Origin: Clostridiaceae bacterium
GTDB lineage: Bacteria; Bacillota; Clostridia; Oscillospirales; Acutalibacteraceae
Direction of reading: 5' to 3'
Length of the DNA stretch: 54,565 nucleotides
Assembly (NCBI GenBank): GCA_016282855.1
Contig: JAEELT010000054.1
Span: 1 to 54,565, forward strand
A program made the position numbers and the translations under genes. The first letter of the stretch is position 1; each line of letters starts with the position of its first letter. Positions 40,917 through 50,486 of the stretch are shown in pieces. Under the pieces are notes generated by a model. It ran no database searches. It saw only the letters and a list, made by a program, of their open reading frames with translations, and was not told the DNA's origin.

Positions 40917-40940
40917 ATGCAAAAAAGCCCGGGCAAATAA

Positions 40941-40975
40941 AATGAACCTGTTACTCAGGGGGTAACAGGTTCATT
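40941..40975 (-). terminator. Terminator of the M23 peptidase gene
   Basis: A perfect 14-bp stem (40941-40954 with 40962-40975) and a 7-nt loop. Read on the minus strand it is followed by TTATTTG, placing a U-rich tail after the hairpin, 22 nt beyond the peptidase stop. Confidence 0.8.
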
Positions 40976-40997
40976 CTTTGTAAATACGTTATCTGCT

Positions 40998-43127
40998 TTA
41001 CGAGATATAGTCCACCGGATTCTGAGTTTCGCCGTTATATATTACTTCAAAATGGAGATGGGGGCCGGTTGAGTTTCCGGTTGAGCCGACCTTGCCGATA
41101 ACCTTGCCGCCTTCCACATAATCTCCCGGTCGAACCGTGATGGAGTTATTCATAAGGTGGGCATATCTGGTTTTGTAGCCGTCGCCGTGGTTAATGAGAA
41201 TCATATTGCCGTAGCCGGAGCCGGAGTGCGAAACTATCTCCACCGTTCCGCTGCGTGCCGCTATGGCGGGCGAACCCATTGCCGTGCCGTTGCCTGTGCA
41301 AAGGTCCACGCCGCTGTGCCAGCCGGTGCTTCTCCAGCCGTAGGGGGAGCTGATGTAGTGGCAGCTCGGGGCAGGCCAGAGGAAGCCCTGGTCGGAGGCC
41401 ATACCTATGTATATGCCGCCGTAGGTGGTCATTGTGCCGATAACGATTCTCTCATCTGTGGCAGGGGTGACTACCTCGTTGTGAACAGAGGTGTCAACAA
41501 GTGCGTCGTTGATATAAGTTTTTGTGGTCACTATCCTCTGAGTGCCGTTGACACCCTCCTGACGCACAAGGCGGTAGCCGCTGTATTTGGTGGCGTCGCG
41601 CGTGGTGATAGTTTCAAAGGGTATGGGAGCAATTCTTGAAGATTTAACCGTCTTTTTGATATTTACAATTCTGTTTGAGGTAGGCACCGTGACCGTGTCG
41701 CCCTCTTCAAACACGCTTTCCTGATTGATGCCGGGATTGAGCTCAATGAGTTCCGTTATATTTGACTCGCAGATTTCCGCGATCTCATCAAGAGTCTGTG
41801 TTTCCGGCACTATGTAAGCGGCGGTGGCGCCCTTTTTGCCGAGCACCGTGGTCTCGAGTTTCTGAGCGTCCCACATCACATCGGGGTCGTCACGGTAAAG
41901 CCCCTGCATATAGTCTATATCTTCCGCGAAACCGACCACATAGCCGCCTGCCGACGCGTCGTTTTCATACGGCTCCAGTATGTTGTAAAAAACTGTCTTG
42001 GCGTCCGCTTCATTCTTGACGGCGCAGAGAAAATTGCCGTTTATATATATTCCGCAGGCGTTTGTGAGGTTGTCAACGGAGTTTTCTATCATCCTGTCGG
42101 ATATTGTTCTCGCGTCACTCAGCTCCACGGGCGAAACGAGAGCAAGCTCATAACCCGCGTTGAGAGATGCGGCGGAAACCTGGGTTACTTCGGTCAGACT
42201 GTTTACCGAGAGCTTATCCATAACCAGCTCTCTCGCCTTGATGAAAACGGATTCGTCTGTAATGTAGCCCACGCTCTGATTGTTGTAAATGACGTTCAGG
42301 GCAAAAGTGACGCTGTTCCAGTAATTGAATACCGCAAAAAGTATAAGCAGCGAGATAACGGGCAGGGCGGTGTTGGCCGCTGTTCTGAGCAGGCTTCTGT
42401 GGCGCGTAACCGCCTTGCGTATATAGTGCCAGAGTATGGGCGGTATTGAAAGCGGCCTTTTGAGAGAAGCAAATATGGATTTTCTCGCCGAGCGTATTTC
42501 TTTATGTAAATACACCACTTCTCTCGCGGTGGATTTTGCGCCCGAATTAAGCTGCTTCTTTGTGCCTGCCGTGACCGAGCGGAAGACTCTTGCGACTCTT
42601 CTTACAGGTATGGAAATAAAATGGATTATGGTGGCGAGCACGGCCTCAACAGCTCTTATAACAGTGTCGCCGAGGCTGTATATTCCGCCGTAAACGGCGT
42701 TTTTCTCGTCAAGGTCAATATAAACGGGGATTTTCTTCTTTCCGGCTCTGTGCTTTTTGGCTTTCTTTGATTTCCTTGACTTTTTCCTTCCGGATGCGTC
42801 GCTGCTTCTGAAGGCCTGAAGGTCTATAACCTCCTCCTCATCGCCGCCGCTTACCGCCGCGGAGCGCCCTACTATGGAGTCCATATTGCTCATGGCCTCT
42901 TCGACCTGCAGGGAGTATCTTCTTTCAACATCCTCCCTTATGGCTTCCATTTCTTCACGGCGCCGCTGTTCATCCCTCAGGCGCATCTCTCTTTCGCGCG
43001 GGGATTCCTCGCCCGAGTAGATGCTTGTAAGGTCATAAGCGCTGCCGAAGACCTCATCGGAGGAAGGGGCGGAGCTGTTTTCGCTTTGCCCGCCGTTATT
43101 CACTTTTCTGATGTCTTCGTTGCTCAT
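40998..43127 (-). CDS. Membrane-anchored LysM-G5-M23 peptidoglycan endopeptidase
   Basis: 709 residues. A charged cytoplasmic region of about 250 residues includes a coiled-coil-like stretch (42-80) and a very basic patch (113-132). One membrane helix follows (253-270). Outside the cell lie a LysM domain (about 437-482), a G5 domain (about 492-565) and a peptidase M23 domain (about 596-709) with the Zn ligands H604 and D608 (WHSGVD) and HLHFE (690-694). The M23 set is complete, so it should be an active peptidoglycan hydrolase or a SpoIIQ-like partner protein. The unusually long cytoplasmic part suggests contact with an internal regulator or the cell-division machinery. Confidence 0.9.
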   Translation of the reverse strand: MSNEDIRKVNNGGQSENSSAPSSDEVFGSAYDLTSIYSGEESPREREMRLRDEQRRREEMEAIREDVERRYSLQVEEAMSNMDSIVGRSAAVSGGDEEEVIDLQAFRSSDASGRKKSRKSKKAKKHRAGKKKIPVYIDLDEKNAVYGGIYSLGDTVIRAVEAVLATIIHFISIPVRRVARVFRSVTAGTKKQLNSGAKSTAREVVYLHKEIRSARKSIFASLKRPLSIPPILWHYIRKAVTRHRSLLRTAANTALPVISLLILFAVFNYWNSVTFALNVIYNNQSVGYITDESVFIKARELVMDKLSVNSLTEVTQVSAASLNAGYELALVSPVELSDARTISDRMIENSVDNLTNACGIYINGNFLCAVKNEADAKTVFYNILEPYENDASAGGYVVGFAEDIDYMQGLYRDDPDVMWDAQKLETTVLGKKGATAAYIVPETQTLDEIAEICESNITELIELNPGINQESVFEEGDTVTVPTSNRIVNIKKTVKSSRIAPIPFETITTRDATKYSGYRLVRQEGVNGTQRIVTTKTYINDALVDTSVHNEVVTPATDERIVIGTMTTYGGIYIGMASDQGFLWPAPSCHYISSPYGWRSTGWHSGVDLCTGNGTAMGSPAIAARSGTVEIVSHSGSGYGNMILINHGDGYKTRYAHLMNNSITVRPGDYVEGGKVIGKVGSTGNSTGPHLHFEVIYNGETQNPVDYIS

Positions 43128-43168
43128 TTAATTCTCCGAATAATGTGGATTGAAATTCATTAAACTTT

Positions 43169-43197
43169 ATTATACCACAATATATTGTATTATTCAA
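43169..43197 (-). promoter_or_regulatory. Promoter of the M23 peptidase gene, with a palindrome in the spacer
   Basis: On the minus strand TTGAAT (43192-43197), 17-nt spacer, TATAAT (43169-43174). The -35 box includes the rfbD stop codon. The spacer holds the 12-nt palindrome ACAATATATTGT (43177-43188), a possible repressor site. Confidence 0.7.
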
Positions 43198-44042
43198 TAC
43201 CGAGTTTGTTCTTTGAGGAAGCGCCCGAGGGCGTCCTGCCAGGAGGGCAGACGGCTGAAGCCCGCGGCATCGAGCGATGACTTTGAAAGCCGGGAGTTGT
43301 GAGGCCTTTCGGCGGCCGACGGATACTCTGATGAAGCAATCGGGATTATCTTTGCCCCGAGACCCGCCTGAGCCATAATCTCACGGGCAAAGCCGGCGAA
43401 TGAGCACACACCTTCGTTTGTGGCGTGGTATGTGCCGTATTTATCGCTCTTTATCATTTCTTTAATAAGAACAGCGAGGTCGCGTGTGTAGGTCGGCGAG
43501 CCGATCTGGTCGTCCACAACTCTTATCTCGTCTTTTTCCCTTCCGAGGCGCAGCATAGTGTAAACAAAGTTGTTTCCGCACGCCCCGAAGACCCAGGAAA
43601 TTCTGACAATGAAGAAGCGGGAGCAGTATTTTTTTACCGCTTCCTCTCCGAGAAGCTTCGTCTCCCCGTAACAGTTGAGCGGAGCTTTTTCATCGTCTGT
43701 TTCATAAAATTCTTTACCTCTCCCTGAGAAAACGTAGTCGGTGGATGTGTAAAGAAGATTGATTCCGTATTCTCCGCAAAGACGCGCCACATTTTCCGTT
43801 CCGTCAGCGTTTATCCTGCTGCAGAGTTCTCTTTCGGTTTCGGCTCTGTCAACGGCGGTATATGCCGCAAGGTGAATCACGGCATCGGGTTTTTTCTCTT
43901 CAAATGTTTTTTTCAGATTAAATTGGTCGGTGATATCTCCGTCGGGCAGATCAAAAGGTATGATTTCGTTTCCGTCTGCCTCAAGAGCGGCGGTTACATC
44001 TGTGCCCAGCTGACCTTTTGCCCCGGTAACAAGTATTCTCAT
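43194..44042 (-). CDS. rfbD: dTDP-4-dehydrorhamnose reductase
   Basis: 282 residues, the usual length. Rossmann motif RILVTGAKGQLGTDV (2-16), VIHLAAYTAVDRAE (about 55-68), YTSTDYVFSG (about 96-105) and YGETKLLGEE (YxxxK, about 120-129) identify RmlD/RfbD. It reduces dTDP-4-keto-rhamnose to dTDP-L-rhamnose in the cytoplasm. The rfbA, rfbB and rfbC partners are not in the window. It stands upstream of the M23 peptidase in the same direction. Confidence 0.93.
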   Translation of the reverse strand: MRILVTGAKGQLGTDVTAALEADGNEIIPFDLPDGDITDQFNLKKTFEEKKPDAVIHLAAYTAVDRAETERELCSRINADGTENVARLCGEYGINLLYTSTDYVFSGRGKEFYETDDEKAPLNCYGETKLLGEEAVKKYCSRFFIVRISWVFGACGNNFVYTMLRLGREKDEIRVVDDQIGSPTYTRDLAVLIKEMIKSDKYGTYHATNEGVCSFAGFAREIMAQAGLGAKIIPIASSEYPSAAERPHNSRLSKSSLDAAGFSRLPSWQDALGRFLKEQTRY

Positions 44043-44078
44043 AAAGCACTCTCCGGCGATTCAGTATTCTACTGCCGT

Positions 44079-44107
44079 ATTTTACCATATGAGTAAAATA
44101 TAAACAA
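44079..44107 (-). promoter_or_regulatory. Probable promoter of rfbD
   Basis: On the minus strand TTGTTT (44102-44107), 17-nt spacer, TAAAAT (44079-44084), about 35 nt before the ATG. The -35 match is weak. The rest of the 133-nt divergent gap is AT-rich; a GATAAT about 25 nt before the PHP gene could serve the other direction. Confidence 0.45.
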
Positions 44108-44175
44108 GTTTTTTTAAAAAATCTCTGTTAATGTGTAAATAATTGTGATAATATACAAATAAGAAGGCGATTGAA

Positions 44176-45000
44176 ATGAATTACCAAGGCATTATCGATT
44201 TGCATACGCACACCGAAAGGTCATTTGACGGCCATTTTTCCGCGGATAAAATGTGTGAGGAAGCGGTAAAAAAAGGAATTAAGACGCTCGCGATAACCGA
44301 CCATCTTGAAATGTACGCTTACTACCGCGACTCTTTCGATGAAACGGCGCGTCTGTCTTTTGCCGATGTCGCGGCCGCCCGTGAAAAGTACGCGGGGCGT
44401 CTTGAGGTCCTTGCGGGCGCCGAGATGGGCGAAACGGTGTATGACGAAACAATAAAAACCCTGAGCGGCAGAGTGGCCGGGCAGTATGACTATGATATAG
44501 TGATAGGCGCTGTACATAATCTGCCCGACAGGGACGATTTCTATTATATGGATTTCAGCGGAGAATCGGATTTTTATCCGCTGCTTGACGAGTATTTTTT
44601 CTGGGAGCTCGAAACGGCAAAATGGGGCGGCTTTGACACTCTCGCCCACCTTACTTATCCTCTGCGCTATATCACAGGCAAATACGGCAGAGAAGTCGAT
44701 ATGAGCAGATATTCCGGAATAATCGATGAAATATTGCTCACGCTGATAAATAACAATAAGGCGCTCGAGCTTAACACGGCGGGTTTCCGTCAGCCGATAG
44801 GCGAGCCCTCGCCGAATGAAGAGGTTATCGCCCGTTACAGACAGCTCGGGGGCAAATATCTCACCGTGGGCTCCGATGCCCACTATACAGAGCATCTCGG
44901 CAGCGGTATTCCGGATGCCTTCGATATTGCTCTGCGCTGCGGATTCAGGGAAATAACGGTCTTCAGAAAAAGAGAACCCTTTCTTATACCTATTGAATGA
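44176..45000 (+). CDS. PHP-domain phosphoesterase, histidinol-phosphatase-like
   Basis: 274 residues with all PHP metal-ligand motifs: DLHTHTERSFDG (8-19), ITDHLEMY (about 40-47), AGAEMGE (about 79-85), GAVHNL (about 112-117), then NTAGF and GSDAHYTEHLG near the C-terminus. This is the pattern of HisJ-type histidinol-phosphate phosphatases, but no his genes are nearby, so another phosphoester may be the substrate. It is the first of four rightward genes separated by 9-24 nt. Confidence 0.85.
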   Translation: MNYQGIIDLHTHTERSFDGHFSADKMCEEAVKKGIKTLAITDHLEMYAYYRDSFDETARLSFADVAAAREKYAGRLEVLAGAEMGETVYDETIKTLSGRVAGQYDYDIVIGAVHNLPDRDDFYYMDFSGESDFYPLLDEYFFWELETAKWGGFDTLAHLTYPLRYITGKYGREVDMSRYSGIIDEILLTLINNNKALELNTAGFRQPIGEPSPNEEVIARYRQLGGKYLTVGSDAHYTEHLGSGIPDAFDIALRCGFREITVFRKREPFLIPIE

Positions 45001-45009
45001 GGTGAAATC

Positions 45010-45864
45010 ATGAAGTTAAAAGCATTTGCAAAAATCAATCTGTTTCTTGACATTCTCGGAAAGCTTGAAAACGGTTACCACAGCCTGTTTATGGTTATGC
45101 AGAGCATAGACCTTTATGACGAGGTGGAGGTTGAAAAAGCTCCTTCCGGAATCAAACTGACCGTGTCGGACCGTGATATTCCGCTTGGCGGCAAAAACAC
45201 AGCTTACAAGGCGGCAAAAATCTTTTTTGCCGATACCGGCATTGACGGCGGAGCGGTAATAAGCATCAAAAAGAATATTCCCAAGGAGGCCGGTCTCGCC
45301 GGAGGAAGCGCCGACGCGGCGGCCGTTATCCGCGCTCTCAACAGCCTTTACGGCGCGGGGCTTTCTGTGCCCGAAATGTGCAGAATGGGCCTTAAGGTAG
45401 GCAGCGATGTGCCTTTCTGCATAGTGGGCGGCACCTGTCTTGCCCAGAACACGGGCGGTATCCTTTCGCCTCTTGTGGAGCTTAGGGACTGCACAGTGGT
45501 GCTTGCAAAACCCGACAGGGGAGTTTCCACCAGATGGGCTTATGAGCAAGCCGATGCTGTTCATCTCTATCACCCCGACAGGCTTAAAATCCTTGACTGC
45601 TGCGAAAAGGGAGATGTTGACGGCATATACAAATATGCCGGCAATGTGTTTGAGCAGATAGTGGAAGTGCCGGAGAGAGTGGATATAAAGAGAATAATGC
45701 GTGAAAACGGCTGCAGGCTCTGCCAGATGAGCGGCAGCGGACCGACGGTTTTCGGCATATTTGAAAACGACGATGACGCGGATAAAGCCGCCCGTGCGGT
45801 TAAGAAAATCTGCGATGAAGTATATGTAACGGGTCTTCAGAGCAAAGGCTCTCAGGAAGCGTAA
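45010..45864 (+). CDS. ispE: 4-diphosphocytidyl-2-C-methyl-D-erythritol kinase
   Basis: 284 residues of the GHMP kinase fold: AFAKINLFLDILGKLENGYH (5-24) and the ATP loop PKEAGLAGGSADAAAVIRAL (about 94-113), then GSDVPFCIVGGTCLAQNTG (about 135-153) and a C-terminal CQMSGSGPTVFGIF. It phosphorylates CDP-methylerythritol in the MEP route to isoprenoids, including the undecaprenyl carrier. Start ATG follows GAGGTG. Its position between a PHP phosphatase and two glycosidases is unusual for an essential housekeeping gene. Confidence 0.96.
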   Translation: MKLKAFAKINLFLDILGKLENGYHSLFMVMQSIDLYDEVEVEKAPSGIKLTVSDRDIPLGGKNTAYKAAKIFFADTGIDGGAVISIKKNIPKEAGLAGGSADAAAVIRALNSLYGAGLSVPEMCRMGLKVGSDVPFCIVGGTCLAQNTGGILSPLVELRDCTVVLAKPDRGVSTRWAYEQADAVHLYHPDRLKILDCCEKGDVDGIYKYAGNVFEQIVEVPERVDIKRIMRENGCRLCQMSGSGPTVFGIFENDDDADKAARAVKKICDEVYVTGLQSKGSQEA

Positions 45865-45888
45865 CACACATAAAAAGGGAGAGAGAAA

Positions 45889-48501
45889 ATGAAAAAATCT
45901 TTTAGAATCTGCGCGACTGTACTTGCCGTGCTTATTCTCGGCGCGAGCGTGAATATGTTCGCTCTCGCAAGGAGCGGCAACCTCGATGCCGATGTTGCGG
46001 CTTACACACGTCAGATAGCGGTTGATATCGAGAGCGAGGGCGTCGTGCTGCTCAAAAATGACGGCAATGTGCTTCCGCTCGGCGGCAAATGCGTCAATGT
46101 TTTCGGAGCGGGCTCTGTGGTGCCGTTTTACGGCGGAGCCGGTTCCGGTGCTGTTACCACGCAGGACCCGGTGGATTTATATGAGGCGTTTGACAGCGCA
46201 GGAATCAGCTATAATCCAAAGCTGAAAGCTGTTTATGAGAAGCACTGCAAGTCGCCTACCGCCGCGGCGAGCACAGACAACACCGTAATAAATAATCTGC
46301 TGCAGCTTGCTCTGGCTGACAGTTCCCTTGATGAAATGCCCGTTAAATACCTCACCGCTTCCGTTATGAAGCAGGCAGAGGAGTATTCCGACACGGCTGT
46401 TATCGTTATCAGCCGCACAAGCGCGGAGGGCTCAGATCTTTCGGCGGATACTCTCAGACTAAGCTCTGCCGAAAAGGAGCTTGTCGAATGTGTCACCTCA
46501 TCTTTTGAAAACGTGATTGTTCTTTTCAACACAGGCAATGTGATGGAGATGGGCTGGCTTGATGACTATGACAGCATAAAGGCCGCGGCTCTTATCTGGA
46601 TACCCGGCGAATTCGGGCTTGAGGGCGCCGCAAAGGTGCTTTCCGGAGAGGTCTGCCCCTCCGGCAGGCTTGCCGACACGGTGTCATACAGTGTGGATGA
46701 CCACCCGTCGGGAGTCAGCTTCGGCTCTCAAAAATACAAGGATGGCGGTCACTATGTCGAATATCTTGAGGGGATATATGTCGGCTACCGCTACTTTGAA
46801 ACCTTTGCAAAGGATAAGGTGCAGTTCCCGTTCGGTTACGGACTTTCATATACATCTTTCAAAAAGAGCGGCGCATCATTCTCAGTGAGCGGCGGCAAAA
46901 TCACGGCGGGCGTAACTGTTAAGAATACCGGCAGGCGCGCAGGCAAGGAAGTGGTTCAGCTCTATTATTCCGCGCCCTACAGCAAAGGCGGCACGGAGAA
47001 GAGCGCCGTCTGCCTCGGAGCGTTTGCAAAAACACGCCTGCTGAAACCGGGCGAAAGTCAGAGAATAAAGCTGACTCTGCCCGTGCGCTCAATGGCGTCT
47101 TATGACAGCAAAGGCGAGCAGGCTTATGTGCTTGACAAAGGCAGCTATAAGCTGACACTTGCAGATGATATACGCTCCCCATACGCATCATACACTTACC
47201 GTGCGCCCGAAAGAAAGGTTTACCGCACAGACGAGGTTACCGGCACAAAGATAAAGAATCTTTTCGATGACTCGGACAGCGGCACTCCGGTGCTCTCGAG
47301 AGCGCAGGGCAGGGATGCCTTCCCCGCTCCTCATACTCTTGAGGCGACAGACGCTGTCAAAAACCGCGACAATCCTCCCGAGCCCGTAAAAGAAGGCAAG
47401 GCTCCGAAACAGGGTGTAAGATATAAAGAGCCCATAATGCTCGCGGATGTCGCGCGGGATGAGACTCTGTGGGAGCCCTTCCTGGACCAGCTTACGGTGG
47501 ACGAAATGATTACTCTTGCAATCCACTCCGGCTATGAAACTCAGGGCGTGCCGCGCCTCGGCATACCGGCTACCGAAGATAATGACGGGCCTTCGAGCTT
47601 AAAGGGCCGCCACGGTCTTGTTTACACCGATTGCGGCACGGCCTACCCCTGCGAGACAGCGATTGCCTGCACGTGGAATCTCTCTCTTGCAGAGAAAATG
47701 GGTGCGGGCGTGGGCAAAGAAGCCGCCGATATGGGCGAGGATATCTGGTATGCCCCCGGCGTTAATATTCACCGCAACCCCAGAGGCGGCAGAAACTTTG
47801 AGTATTTCTCCGAAGACCCTCTGCTTTCCGGCAGAATGGGCGCCGCGGTTGTGAAAGGGGCAAACTCCGAAGGGCTTGTAACGACCGTCAAGCATTTCGC
47901 GCTGAATGACCAGGAGTCGCACCGCAACGGACTGTTTGTTTGGGCGGATGAGCAGACGATGCGCGAAATATATCTGAGAGCCTTCGAAATCCCCGTAAAA
48001 GAGGGTGGCACATTCGGTATGATGAGCGCTTACAACCGCATAGGGGCCGACTGGTGCGGAGGCAAATCCGCGCTTCTCAAGGACCTGCTTCGCGATGAGT
48101 GGGGTTTTGACGGCTATGTAATATCCGACTATTCGGCAAACGTTACGGGCGGTGGATATATGAGCCCTGTGCTTGCGGTATATAACGGCAATGATACTCT
48201 GCTCACCGGTGTATGGATTATAAACAGACCCGGTCACGAGATAGCAATGCGTCTCGCTTATGCCAAAGACCCTGTCGGTTTCGGCAGGGCTCTCAGGCAG
48301 GCCGTTATGAATCTCTGCAAGGGCAAGATGCAGACCAAAGCTTTTGCCCACCCGGAGATTACCTATGATGAGTCGCTTATCGGCTCGCTCGTTAAAATAT
48401 CGGACTGGAAATTTGAGTTCCCGTATTCTCTCTCGTTAATCAGATATATGCTCAACAACGCCGCTTACGTGGTGATTTACGCCTTCCGCTTTATTCTTTG
48501 A
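45889..48501 (+). CDS. GH3 beta-glycosidase with permuted domain order, secreted
   Basis: 870 residues. After a signal-like helix (5-27) the order is GH3 C-terminal domain first (about 45-300: SEGVVLLKNDGNVLPLGG, then WIPGEFGLEGAAKVLSGEV), then a fibronectin-III-like domain (about 328-430), then the GH3 N-terminal barrel (about 525-800) with KHFALND (668-674) and nucleophile Asp747 in GYVISDYSAN. This reversed order is known from some rumen and gut Clostridia beta-glucosidases. The last 25 residues form a second hydrophobic segment (LIRYMLNNAAYVVIYAFRFI), perhaps an anchor. It probably acts on beta-glucosides or xylosides at the cell surface. Co-operonic with GH31. Confidence 0.9.
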   Translation: MKKSFRICATVLAVLILGASVNMFALARSGNLDADVAAYTRQIAVDIESEGVVLLKNDGNVLPLGGKCVNVFGAGSVVPFYGGAGSGAVTTQDPVDLYEAFDSAGISYNPKLKAVYEKHCKSPTAAASTDNTVINNLLQLALADSSLDEMPVKYLTASVMKQAEEYSDTAVIVISRTSAEGSDLSADTLRLSSAEKELVECVTSSFENVIVLFNTGNVMEMGWLDDYDSIKAAALIWIPGEFGLEGAAKVLSGEVCPSGRLADTVSYSVDDHPSGVSFGSQKYKDGGHYVEYLEGIYVGYRYFETFAKDKVQFPFGYGLSYTSFKKSGASFSVSGGKITAGVTVKNTGRRAGKEVVQLYYSAPYSKGGTEKSAVCLGAFAKTRLLKPGESQRIKLTLPVRSMASYDSKGEQAYVLDKGSYKLTLADDIRSPYASYTYRAPERKVYRTDEVTGTKIKNLFDDSDSGTPVLSRAQGRDAFPAPHTLEATDAVKNRDNPPEPVKEGKAPKQGVRYKEPIMLADVARDETLWEPFLDQLTVDEMITLAIHSGYETQGVPRLGIPATEDNDGPSSLKGRHGLVYTDCGTAYPCETAIACTWNLSLAEKMGAGVGKEAADMGEDIWYAPGVNIHRNPRGGRNFEYFSEDPLLSGRMGAAVVKGANSEGLVTTVKHFALNDQESHRNGLFVWADEQTMREIYLRAFEIPVKEGGTFGMMSAYNRIGADWCGGKSALLKDLLRDEWGFDGYVISDYSANVTGGGYMSPVLAVYNGNDTLLTGVWIINRPGHEIAMRLAYAKDPVGFGRALRQAVMNLCKGKMQTKAFAHPEITYDESLIGSLVKISDWKFEFPYSLSLIRYMLNNAAYVVIYAFRFIL

Positions 48502-48523
48502 TTGAAGCTTAAAAAGGAGAAAA

Positions 48524-50470
48524 ATGAACAATACTTTAATTACCGGAAACAAAATAGTTTTTTCAAGACCGGGTGAACTTGTCAGAATCACGCCCTGTCA
48601 CGGCAGAGCCATCCGCTTTGAGGCCTTTCCCGACTGCAGGGAATATGATGAGAATTTTACTCTGATGCCCCGGGACGCCGAATGCGTTATAAAGGAAGAA
48701 AAAAACTTTGCCGAAATGTCTGTCGGCTCTCTCACGGTCAGGCTTGAGGATAACGGCAAGGTAACATTTTTCAGGGACGGAAAGACCATACTTGAAGAAA
48801 AGCCCGAGCTTGCGTTCAACAGCGGATTCCGCAATTATGAGCGCAGAGACGGGCGCTGGAGCGCGAGAGTCACCTTCAGGAGCAATGAAGGGGAGCACCT
48901 CTACGGACTCGGTCACGAGCCCAGCGGCAAATTTGACCTTAAGGGCTGCTCTTTTGACCTGAGACATCTTAACACAAAGTGCTCTATACCCTATGTGTAT
49001 TCATCACTCGGCTACGGCTTTATATGGAATAATCCCGCTGTAGGCAGTGTGGAGCTCTCGGAAAACCGTACCCGCTGGAGCGCGGGCGCCACAAAAAAAA
49101 TCGACTATGTCGTGATAGCCGGCAACCCTAAAGAAGTCTGCGAAGCGCTTGCCGATCTGACTGGTCACGCTCCCGTAATGCCCCATTGGGCAACCGGTTT
49201 CTGGCAGAGCAGGCTGAGATATGAAACGCAGGAGGATCTGCTTGAGGTAGCAAGGCGATACAGAGACGAGGGCATACCGCTCTCGGTTATAATCTGCGAT
49301 TATTTCCACTGGACAGAGCAGGGCGACTACCGCTTTGAGCCTGAATATTGGCCCGATGTGAAGGCGATGACACACGAGCTTCACTCCATGGGTACAAGGC
49401 TTGTGGTTTCAGTATGGCCAACCACGAACGGCGGCACGGATAATTATTACTATATGCGTGACAATAATATGCTCATACGCACCGCCAAGGGTATGGACAG
49501 GGTATTCAGTTTTTACGGTCCTCAGGCGGAGATAGATGTTACAAACCCCGAAACGAGAAAATTTGTTTTCGGTAAGCTTAAAGAGAACTATCTTGACACC
49601 GGTGTGGACGGGCTTTGGTTTGACGAAGCCGAGCCTGAAATCCATCCCGAGCACTTTGACAATCTGCTCCTGCACACCGGCAGGGGAGACGAGGTTGGCC
49701 TTGCCTATCCTTATTATTACGCACAGATGGCGTGGGACGGCTTTTCCGCTCTCGGGGAGGTGCCCGTAACACTTATCCGCTGCGCTTATCTCGGCAGCCA
49801 GAAATTCGGGGCGCTTGTCTGGAGCGGCGATATAGAGTCAACCTTTAAAAGCCTTTCCGAGCAGGTGAAAACCGGCCTGAATATTTCAATGTGCGGCATA
49901 CCCTGGTGGAATACCGACATCGGCGGATTCTGGGGCGGAGATACGCAGAGCGAGGATTTCAGGGAGCTTATAGTGCGCTGGTTCCAGTACGGAGTTTTTT
50001 CACCTGTAATGCGTGTTCACGGCAACAGATACCGCCACGGCGAAAAGAAACGCGATGTGAGGGAGCCTACCGGAGACCCTAATGAAATCTGGAGCTTCGG
50101 CGAGGAAAACTACCCGGTGCTCAGAGAGCTTGTGCTGCTGCGCGAGCGCCTGAGACCATATATAGAAGAGCAGATGAAAACAGCCTCCGAAAAGGGTTAT
50201 CCGGTAATGAGACCCATGTTTTTTGAGTATCCCGGTGACGAAATATGCTACACTCTCGGTGAGCAGTATATGTTCGGAGATGATATTCTCTTTGCCCCTG
50301 TAGTTGAAAAAGGGCAGACGGTCAAAAAAGTCTATCTGCCGCAGGGCGAGTGGATTCTTACAAAAACAAAGGAGGAATACGGCCCCGGCCTTTATGAAAT
50401 CGGGGTAGGGAAGAAAGAATTTGTCGCCTTTGTCAGAAAAGGCGCAAAGGTGCTTGAATGCTTCCTTTAA
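48524..50470 (+). CDS. GH31 alpha-glycosidase, alpha-xylosidase-like
   Basis: 648 residues, no signal peptide, so cytoplasmic. A GH31 N-terminal beta-sandwich (about 10-205) precedes the barrel: FHWTEQGDYRFEPEYWPD (261-278), nucleophile Asp367 in GLWFDEAEPE, acid/base Asp436 in LVWSGDIEST and GIPWWNTDIGGF (458-469). The combination of WTEQGDYRF and FDEAEPE is what I associate with alpha-xylosidase-type GH31 enzymes, though alpha-glucosidase activity cannot be excluded. With the neighbouring GH3, xyloglucan or mixed glucan side-chain trimming is plausible. RBS AAAAAGGAG. Confidence 0.88.
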   Translation: MNNTLITGNKIVFSRPGELVRITPCHGRAIRFEAFPDCREYDENFTLMPRDAECVIKEEKNFAEMSVGSLTVRLEDNGKVTFFRDGKTILEEKPELAFNSGFRNYERRDGRWSARVTFRSNEGEHLYGLGHEPSGKFDLKGCSFDLRHLNTKCSIPYVYSSLGYGFIWNNPAVGSVELSENRTRWSAGATKKIDYVVIAGNPKEVCEALADLTGHAPVMPHWATGFWQSRLRYETQEDLLEVARRYRDEGIPLSVIICDYFHWTEQGDYRFEPEYWPDVKAMTHELHSMGTRLVVSVWPTTNGGTDNYYYMRDNNMLIRTAKGMDRVFSFYGPQAEIDVTNPETRKFVFGKLKENYLDTGVDGLWFDEAEPEIHPEHFDNLLLHTGRGDEVGLAYPYYYAQMAWDGFSALGEVPVTLIRCAYLGSQKFGALVWSGDIESTFKSLSEQVKTGLNISMCGIPWWNTDIGGFWGGDTQSEDFRELIVRWFQYGVFSPVMRVHGNRYRHGEKKRDVREPTGDPNEIWSFGEENYPVLRELVLLRERLRPYIEEQMKTASEKGYPVMRPMFFEYPGDEICYTLGEQYMFGDDILFAPVVEKGQTVKKVYLPQGEWILTKTKEEYGPGLYEIGVGKKEFVAFVRKGAKVLECFL

Positions 50471-50486
50471 AAGAATAAAAAGCGAA

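Noticed and set aside
45016-45867. A 283-codon open frame on the minus strand opposite ispE
   Set aside because: It is a shadow of the well-conserved ispE gene and has no plausible product or RBS.
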